From: Rubrobacter sp.
GTDB lineage: Bacteria > Actinomycetota > Rubrobacteria > Rubrobacterales > Rubrobacteraceae
Length of the DNA stretch: 9,134 nucleotides
Direction: 5' to 3'
Assembly (NCBI GenBank): GCA_016781705.1
Contig: JADDPV010000189.1
Location: 1-9,134 of the forward strand
The position numbers and the translations under genes are program-made. The number at the start of each line of letters is the position of its first letter. The first letter of the stretch is position 1. Positions 6,119-9,134 of the stretch are shown piece after piece. Under the pieces are notes generated by a model that was not told the origin of the DNA, did no database searches, and saw nothing but the letters and a program-made list of their open reading frames with translations.

Positions 6119-6208
6119 ATGTCATCGGCGTCATGCGGCCGGGATCTCGGGGCGGACGATACCCTAGTGTCATGGTGTCACCAGTGTCATGGACGTCATC
6201 GGTGTCGG
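6101..6208. repeat. Iteron-like GGTGTCAT arrays at the 3' end of the replication gene
   Basis: The first cluster has GGTGTCAT at 6101 and 6109, GATGTCAT at 6118 and GGCGTCAT at 6127 (steps 8, 9, 9). The second has AGTGTCAT at 6166, GGTGTCAC at 6174, AGTGTCAT at 6183, GACGTCAT at 6192 and GGTGTCGG at 6201 (steps 8, 9, 9, 9). The stop codon of the 857-aa gene lies inside the first cluster. Spacing and word match the inverted arrays inside the gene. In iteron plasmids and in staphylococcal pathogenicity islands, the replication protein binds repeats next to its own gene; the same role is inferred here. Confidence 0.8.
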
Positions 6209-6336
6209 CAACGCCCAGGAAGTCCGCCTACGAGGAGAGCCCACACCGTCATCATCGTCATACACCCCCCGGGACGATGACGATGATGACGATCGCAACG
6301 ACTTCTTCAACGTCACCTGAGAAAGGAGCAAAGACC
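6119..6336. other. Candidate replication origin (gene-free repeat region)
   Basis: About 218 bp without a convincing gene lie between the replication gene and the next ribosome binding site. They contain most of the two GGTGTCAT arrays and the 15-bp inverted repeat. Clustered repeats directly after a primase/helicase gene are the usual place for an origin in phage-like and satellite elements. No clear AT-rich unwinding segment is present, which weakens the case. The open frame running through this stretch encodes a low-complexity peptide and is not taken as coding. Confidence 0.4.
6247..6291. repeat. Perfect 15-bp inverted repeat
   Basis: CGTCATCATCGTCAT (6247-6261) is repeated exactly in reverse complement at 6277-6291, with a 15-bp spacer containing CCCCCCGGG. 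The arms are made of TCAT/ATGA words related to the end of the GGTGTCAT repeats. It could be a protein-binding palindrome at an origin, or a hairpin in the leader of the 147-aa gene, whose ribosome binding site is about 30 bp downstream. It lacks a T tract and is unlikely to be an intrinsic terminator. Confidence 0.8.
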
Positions 6337-6780
6337 ATGACCGAGCGACCCGAAGCCGAGAAGCTGCCGAGGCTCTCCAAACAGAACATCAGGCGCTACG
6401 CCGGGGCGATGGCGGCGACGACCACCAGCCACGGAACCGAGCTAGATCCTGGCGCTCTTGCCGACAGGATTTGGGACAGTACCCGGCGCTGCCTCCTGTG
6501 CCGCAAGCCGACCTACGTCTTCGGCCTGTACACCTCCGGTAAGGGTGCCGACCCCGTTACCAATACCGGTCTCGGCAAGAGCCAGGCGCGCGTCTTCTAC
6601 TACGGGCTTTGCGTCGGATGCTACCGGACCGAAGATGCCCTGGTGCGGGTGGAGGAGGCCATAGCCGACCGGATGCTCGGGGAGGCGAACATGCGGGCGG
6701 CCCTGGACGCGGCGGGTGTGGATCACACGAACGAGGCTCTCCCGGACGGGTCCCGGTTCGTGGTCGTGGAGGGAGGCTAA
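6337..6780 (+). CDS. Hypothetical zinc-ribbon-like protein (147 aa)
   Basis: A 147-aa protein. The ATG at 6337 follows AAAGGAG at 8 nt; the longer open frame from 6133 runs through repeat DNA and is rejected. Two CxxC pairs, C52-LL-C55 and C92-VG-C95, lie 36 residues apart and would make a treble-clef or zinc-ribbon-like metal site. The segment between them (YVFGLYTSGKGADPVTNTGL) may form a hairpin. The N-terminus (RLSKQNIRRYAGAMAATTTS) is basic and helical, and the C-terminal third is acidic and helical. Zinc ribbons in phage replication regions usually bind DNA or RNA polymerase, but this family is not recognised. The stop codon TAA is also the left TAA flank of the MITE-like element, so that element inserted exactly at the end of the gene. 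Confidence 0.75.
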   Translation: MTERPEAEKLPRLSKQNIRRYAGAMAATTTSHGTELDPGALADRIWDSTRRCLLCRKPTYVFGLYTSGKGADPVTNTGLGKSQARVFYYGLCVGCYRTEDALVRVEEAIADRMLGEANMRAALDAAGVDHTNEALPDGSRFVVVEGG

Positions 6781-6913
6781 GAGTGCATTTCAAAACCCTG
6801 TTGGAGACAGACGGGTCGCGAGTAAAGGTGCGCAGATCGCGGCAAGTATTCCCTCATTTCGGGCGTGTTCTGATCCGCCCAGGCACCTCGGCTCGCGGTT
6901 TTGAAATGCGCTC
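6781..6913 (+). mobile_element. MITE-like element, copy A (133 bp)
   Basis: The ends are GAGTGCATTTCAAAACC (6781-6797) and GGTTTTGAAATGCGCTC (6897-6913), 17-bp inverted repeats differing at one base. TAA flanks it on both sides (6778-6780 and 6914-6916), as a 3-bp target duplication would. No protein is encoded. The interior matches the reverse complement of copy B at an estimated three-quarters or more of positions, including AAGTATTCCCT and ATTTCGGG. Ends starting GAG with a TNA duplication recall some IS5-family groups, so a non-autonomous derivative of such an element is inferred; no transposase is in the window. Confidence 0.75.
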
Positions 6914-6933
6914 TAAGGCATGGCCCACAGAAG

Positions 6934-7078
6934 GTATCCACGCCCCGGCGTGTGGCCCTGTAGTGGTCGTAGTACCTGTAGTGGCGCGGCGGGGGGTCGT
7001 CCACACGAGGGCTCTCTACAAGGCTCTCCGTCACCCGCTGCGGTACTACGACCACTACCACCACTACGGCGTGGGTAC
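6934..7078. repeat. Nested inverted repeats between the two MITE-like copies
   Basis: GTAGTGGTCGTAGTACC (6960-6976) returns as a perfect 17-bp reverse complement at 7042-7058, with 65 bp between the arms. Outside it, GTATCCACGCC (6934-6944) pairs with GGCGTGGGTAC (7068-7078) with one G-T pair. A GTAGTGG word is repeated at 6978-6984, and its complement CCACTAC at 7052-7058 and 7061-7067. I see no gene here. A cruciform, a recombinase or replication-initiator binding region, or a long RNA hairpin are all possible. Confidence 0.75.
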
Positions 7079-7089
7079 GGCCCGGTGAA

Positions 7090-7164
7090 GCGCAGTTGGA
7101 CGGGCGCTCCCGCACCGAGGGGAGCGTCCCCGTGAGCGGCAGGCTCGGCCCCAGCGAACTGCGC
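7090..7164. repeat. Second nested hairpin structure
   Basis: CGCTCCC (7105-7111) pairs perfectly with GGGAGCG (7120-7126) around an 8-nt loop, extended by three more pairs (one G-T) to 7102-7129. It is enclosed by GCGCAGTT (7090-7097) and AACTGCGC (7157-7164), an exact 8-bp inverted repeat. There is no T tract and no gene. It sits between the 145-bp palindromic segment and MITE copy B and may be part of the same functional unit. Confidence 0.55.
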
Positions 7165-7190
7165 GCCAGGCACCGGCGCAGCATGACTAA

Positions 7191-7325
7191 GAGTGCATTT
7201 CAAAACCGCCACTTGAGGTGTGTGAGCGAATCAGAACACTCCCGAAATAAGGGAATACTTGCTGAGATATTTGTACACTCTTGCTCGCGACCCGCCTATC
7301 TCCAACAGGGTTTTGAAATGCACTC
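7191..7325 (-). mobile_element. MITE-like element, copy B (135 bp), inverted to copy A
   Basis: The ends GAGTGCATTTCAAAACC (7191-7207) and GGTTTTGAAATGCACTC (7309-7325) are perfect 17-bp inverted repeats flanked by TAA at 7188-7190 and 7326-7328. Its reverse complement aligns with copy A from CTGTTGGAGA next to the left end through TTCGGG in the middle. The open frame that passes through it is not coding. The two copies diverge inside far more than at the tips, which suggests separate insertions or old age with the transposase-recognised ends conserved. Confidence 0.78.
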
Positions 7326-7410
7326 TAAACAGAACAGGTCGGTCCGGTGGCGGAGCCGGGGCACGCCGGTTGGGCTGCAGAAGAGAAAGTTAGCGGAAAG
7401 GATTGAGGAC

Positions 7411-7956
7411 ATGGCACGAGAGACGAGAACGGAACGGCAGCAGAATCACAGGCGCGAGGTGGAAGGCCACAAGGCCCGCATCCGCGAGATCATGGCAGAC
7501 GGGCACTACGTCTACGCCGAGCAGTGGTATCGGCAACACACCCGTGACGGCGAGCACGCCGCCGCCGAGGCCATCGAGGAGATGATCGCCGAGATAAACA
7601 AATACAACCGCGAGCACCCCGCGCCCCGGAACTACGGCATGGGCGACGACCACTTCGAGCGGACGCGCGACCTTGAGCGTCGTCGTCAGGAGGCCCGCGA
7701 CAACGAGCGCGTCGCCGCTCTGATCGAGGACACGAGGCGCAAGGCCGACGGGATCGGCGGGGGCCTCGCCGCCGCGAACAAGAGCACCAAGCCCGAGCCG
7801 GAGGACGAAGGCCCCTCCACCGAGGCCGTCGAGCACGAGGGTCTCCGGCGGGCGCTCGGCTCGCACGGCGTCCTCTCGCGGACGCCTCTCGCCCCGGGAT
7901 CGGAGCGCCGGTCGAAGAGGCGGAAGCGGTACACCCCACCACCCTTTACCACATGA
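7411..7956 (+). CDS. Hypothetical charged helical protein (181 aa)
   Basis: A 181-aa protein. The ATG at 7411 has GGAAAGGA about 8 nt upstream; the open frame extends back to 7096 but would run through MITE copy B, so that part is rejected. The first ~115 residues are strongly helical and charged (MARETRTERQQNHRREVEGH, HAAAEAIEEMIAEINKYN, then ERTRDLERRRQEARDNERVA). The remainder is low-complexity, ending in a basic patch ERRSKRRKR. No catalytic or metal-binding motif is seen. Its stop overlaps the HNH gene start (ATGA), so it is probably translated with it. It could be a scaffold or DNA-binding accessory; the family is not recognised. Confidence 0.72.
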   Translation: MARETRTERQQNHRREVEGHKARIREIMADGHYVYAEQWYRQHTRDGEHAAAEAIEEMIAEINKYNREHPAPRNYGMGDDHFERTRDLERRRQEARDNERVAALIEDTRRKADGIGGGLAAANKSTKPEPEDEGPSTEAVEHEGLRRALGSHGVLSRTPLAPGSERRSKRRKRYTPPPFTT

Positions 7957-8483
7957 GACTGGAGAACCTCTACCTGGATAGACCAGTCCTCCGCGAGCGG
8001 TTTGTCGAACGCTTCTGGGAAGGCGTGGACAAGAGCGGGGGGCCGGACGCCTGCTGGCCGTGGACCGGAGTCAAACTCAGGGGCGGGTATGGAGCTATTC
8101 GCGCCGTCCATCGGGGGCGTAGTCGCGGGCTGAAAGCACACCGCGTCGCCTTCATGCTCGCCAACGGAGAGGTGCAGGACGACCTGATGGTCTTGCACTC
8201 CTGCGACAACAGGGTCTGCTGCAACCCGGACCATCTCTTCCAAGGAACGCACCTCGACAACATGCGCGACATGGACAGGAAGGGTCGTCGCCGGGGTGAA
8301 CCCCCGCACCGCCGAGGGGAGCGGGCCAACGGTGCCCGTCTCACCGAGGCAAAAGTCAGGGAGATCCGAGACCGCTACGCAGTGGGAGGTACCACCCATC
8401 GAAAACTTGCTCTCAGATATGGCGTAAGCGACCGGACGATACGCCTGATCGTCCTCCGCGAAGCCTGGGCGCACATCAAGTGA
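7953..8483 (+). CDS. HNH endonuclease with C-terminal helix-turn-helix
   Basis: A 176-aa HNH nuclease of the short phage type (HNH_3-like). An N-terminal CWPWTGVKLRGGYGAI segment (34-49) is the usual lead-in strand region. AHRVAF (62-67) follows, then the core LHSCDNRVCCNPDHLFQGTH (81-100), with H82 as the expected general base and N91 and H94 as expected metal-site residues, then a short DNMRDMDRKGR helix. Residues 130-172 carry a separate helix-turn-helix (LTEAKVREIRDRYAVGG, HRKLALRYGVSDRTIRLI) that would give DNA specificity, as in free-standing homing-type nucleases. HNH proteins next to terminase genes are known to assist DNA packaging in several phages, and the next gene looks like a small terminase, so packaging is a real alternative to homing. 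The gene overlaps its upstream neighbour by 4 nt. Confidence 0.88.
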   Translation: MRLENLYLDRPVLRERFVERFWEGVDKSGGPDACWPWTGVKLRGGYGAIRAVHRGRSRGLKAHRVAFMLANGEVQDDLMVLHSCDNRVCCNPDHLFQGTHLDNMRDMDRKGRRRGEPPHRRGERANGARLTEAKVREIRDRYAVGGTTHRKLALRYGVSDRTIRLIVLREAWAHIK

Positions 8484-8494
8484 AGGAGCGCGAC

Positions 8495-8884
8495 ATGGAA
8501 AAGCACGACGCAACGTTGGGGGAGGATACCCTCACCGTAGCCCAGCATAGGGCGGTGGTGGCCCTCCTCACCGAGCCCACCCTCCAGGACGCCGCCAAGG
8601 CCGCCGGCGTGGACCGGAGCACGATCTACCGCTGGCTCCAGAAGCCGGACTTCCAGGCGGCCTACCGGGAGGCGAGGCGGCAGGCCGTGCACAGGGCCAC
8701 CGCACGGTTGCAGCAACTCACGGGCGAGGCCGCCGAGGTCTTGCGCGAGGTGATGAACGACAAGGCGCAGCAGGGCGCTGCCCGCGTGGGCGCGGCGAGG
8801 TTGGTTTTGGACTACGCGGCCCGACTCAACGAGGCCGAGGATTTGGCGTCCAGGGTGGAAGCACTCGAAGCGGAGGCGTCGTGA
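8495..8884 (+). CDS. Helix-turn-helix protein resembling phage small terminase (phBC6A51-like)
   Basis: A 129-aa protein from the ATG at 8495, which has AAGGAG 6 nt upstream; a GTG at 8480 overlapping the HNH stop is a weaker alternative. Residues 30-48 form a helix-turn-helix (LQDAAKAAGVDRSTIYRWLQ), followed by KPDFQAAYREARRQAVHRAT, a long helical segment with VLREVMND and AARVGAARLVLDYAARLNE, and a final EDLASRVEALEAE. This order, HTH then a helical region with LD and a LxxRVxxLE tail, is typical of phBC6A51-type phage proteins often annotated as terminase small subunits, which recognise the packaging site. The following gene would then be expected to lead to a large terminase, but it is cut off. 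A plain transcription factor is the alternative. Confidence 0.75.
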   Translation: MEKHDATLGEDTLTVAQHRAVVALLTEPTLQDAAKAAGVDRSTIYRWLQKPDFQAAYREARRQAVHRATARLQQLTGEAAEVLREVMNDKAQQGAARVGAARLVLDYAARLNEAEDLASRVEALEAEAS

Positions 8885-9134
8885 ACCTCCGGGACCGGGT
8901 ACGGCGGTTGGAACAGCGGGCCAAACGCGGCGGCGCCCCGCCCTGGCAAGAGGTCGTGGCGGCTATGGGACGGGGCACCCAGAGGGCAAGGGCGAGGTTA
9001 ACGAGCGCCCCTGTGGACCAGAAGGAGGCGCAGAGGGACAGTGAGCTTTTGGAGAGGTGGCGCCGCTCGCAGGGGATCAGCTACGCCGTGATCGCCCAGC
9101 GCGCCGGGGAGGCTCGGGCAAGGTTGTTAATGCG
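8881..9134 (+). CDS. Hypothetical protein, partial at the window edge
   Basis: A GTG start at 8881 overlaps the stop of the preceding gene (GTGA), and the frame stays open for 84 codons to the end of the window. The product begins MNLRDRVRRLEQRAKRGGAP and is rich in Arg, Glu and Ala. A later stretch, RWRRSQGISYAVIAQRAGEA, may be helix-turn-helix-like. The first residues resemble the short coiled-coil proteins often found between small and large terminase genes. The length and function cannot be judged because the 3' part is missing. Confidence 0.6.
   Translation, partial: MNLRDRVRRLEQRAKRGGAPPWQEVVAAMGRGTQRARARLTSAPVDQKEAQRDSELLERWRRSQGISYAVIAQRAGEARARLLM

Noticed and set aside
6133..6336. 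N-terminal extension of the 147-aa gene through the repeat region
   Set aside because: The peptide is Ser/His/Met repeat-like, produced by the palindrome; AAAGGAG before 6337 marks a better start.
6781..7325. CRISPR array based on the four GGTTTTGAAATG-type repeats
   Set aside because: The repeats are in opposite orientations as element ends, spacings are about 100 and 280 bp, and the interiors of the two units are homologous, so they are not spacers.
6781..7325. Complete insertion sequence or composite transposon
   Set aside because: No transposase or its remnant is present between or inside the two copies.
7096..7410. N-terminal extension of the 181-aa gene through MITE copy B
   Set aside because: The frame is open by chance across the inserted element; the ATG at 7411 has a ribosome binding site and begins a coherent helical protein.

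Overview
The window is GC-rich DNA with tightly packed, overlapping genes and many strong AGGAG-type ribosome binding sites. The bases and codons (frequent AGG arginine and CTC leucine) suggest a high-GC Gram-positive host such as a deep-branching actinobacterium of the Rubrobacter type. That host guess is weak and rests on composition alone. The gene content is that of a phage, prophage or phage-like plasmid: an XRE-family repressor-like protein, a primase-polymerase/DUF3987 helicase-like replication protein, an HNH endonuclease, and a helix-turn-helix protein resembling small terminases, next to an open reading frame that runs off the right edge. No integrase, portal or capsid gene is visible.

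Layout. Positions 18-1432 hold a leftward four-gene operon whose genes all overlap: a SWIM zinc-finger protein, two unknown proteins (108 and 49 aa) and a 171-aa Cys/His-motif protein with a charged coiled-coil tail. A sigma70-like promoter at 1504-1532 can drive it. Positions 1433-1983 have no convincing gene. They hold that promoter, a degenerate direct repeat, and a rightward promoter followed about 165 nt later by a very long UUCG-capped hairpin with a T tract, which together make a good candidate for a small structured RNA or leader. Rightward genes follow: a 182-aa protein with a possible YozE/SAM-like segment, an XRE regulator behind a promoter with a perfect -10 box and an overlapping palindrome, an unknown 127-aa protein, and the 857-aa primase/helicase-like protein.

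The most unusual material is at the DNA level around the replication gene. The 8-bp word GGTGTCAT (or its complement) occurs in four short arrays with the same 8-then-9-bp step. Two arrays lie in inverted orientation inside the coding sequence for a disordered linker. Two lie at and just past the stop codon, followed by a perfect 15-bp inverted repeat. This looks like an iteron-type origin. Farther right, after a zinc-ribbon protein, two 133/135-bp MITE-like elements face each other. Each has 17-bp terminal inverted repeats and flanking TAA duplications, and together they bracket 270 bp of nested inverted repeats.

The right end (7411-9134) is an overlapping run of an unknown charged protein, the HNH endonuclease, the small-terminase-like protein and a partial gene. 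This arrangement resembles the start of a phage packaging module. A simple reading is that the central rightward genes copy the element's DNA from the repeat region and the right-hand genes lead into packaging, with the XRE protein and possibly the small RNA controlling the two transcription directions.
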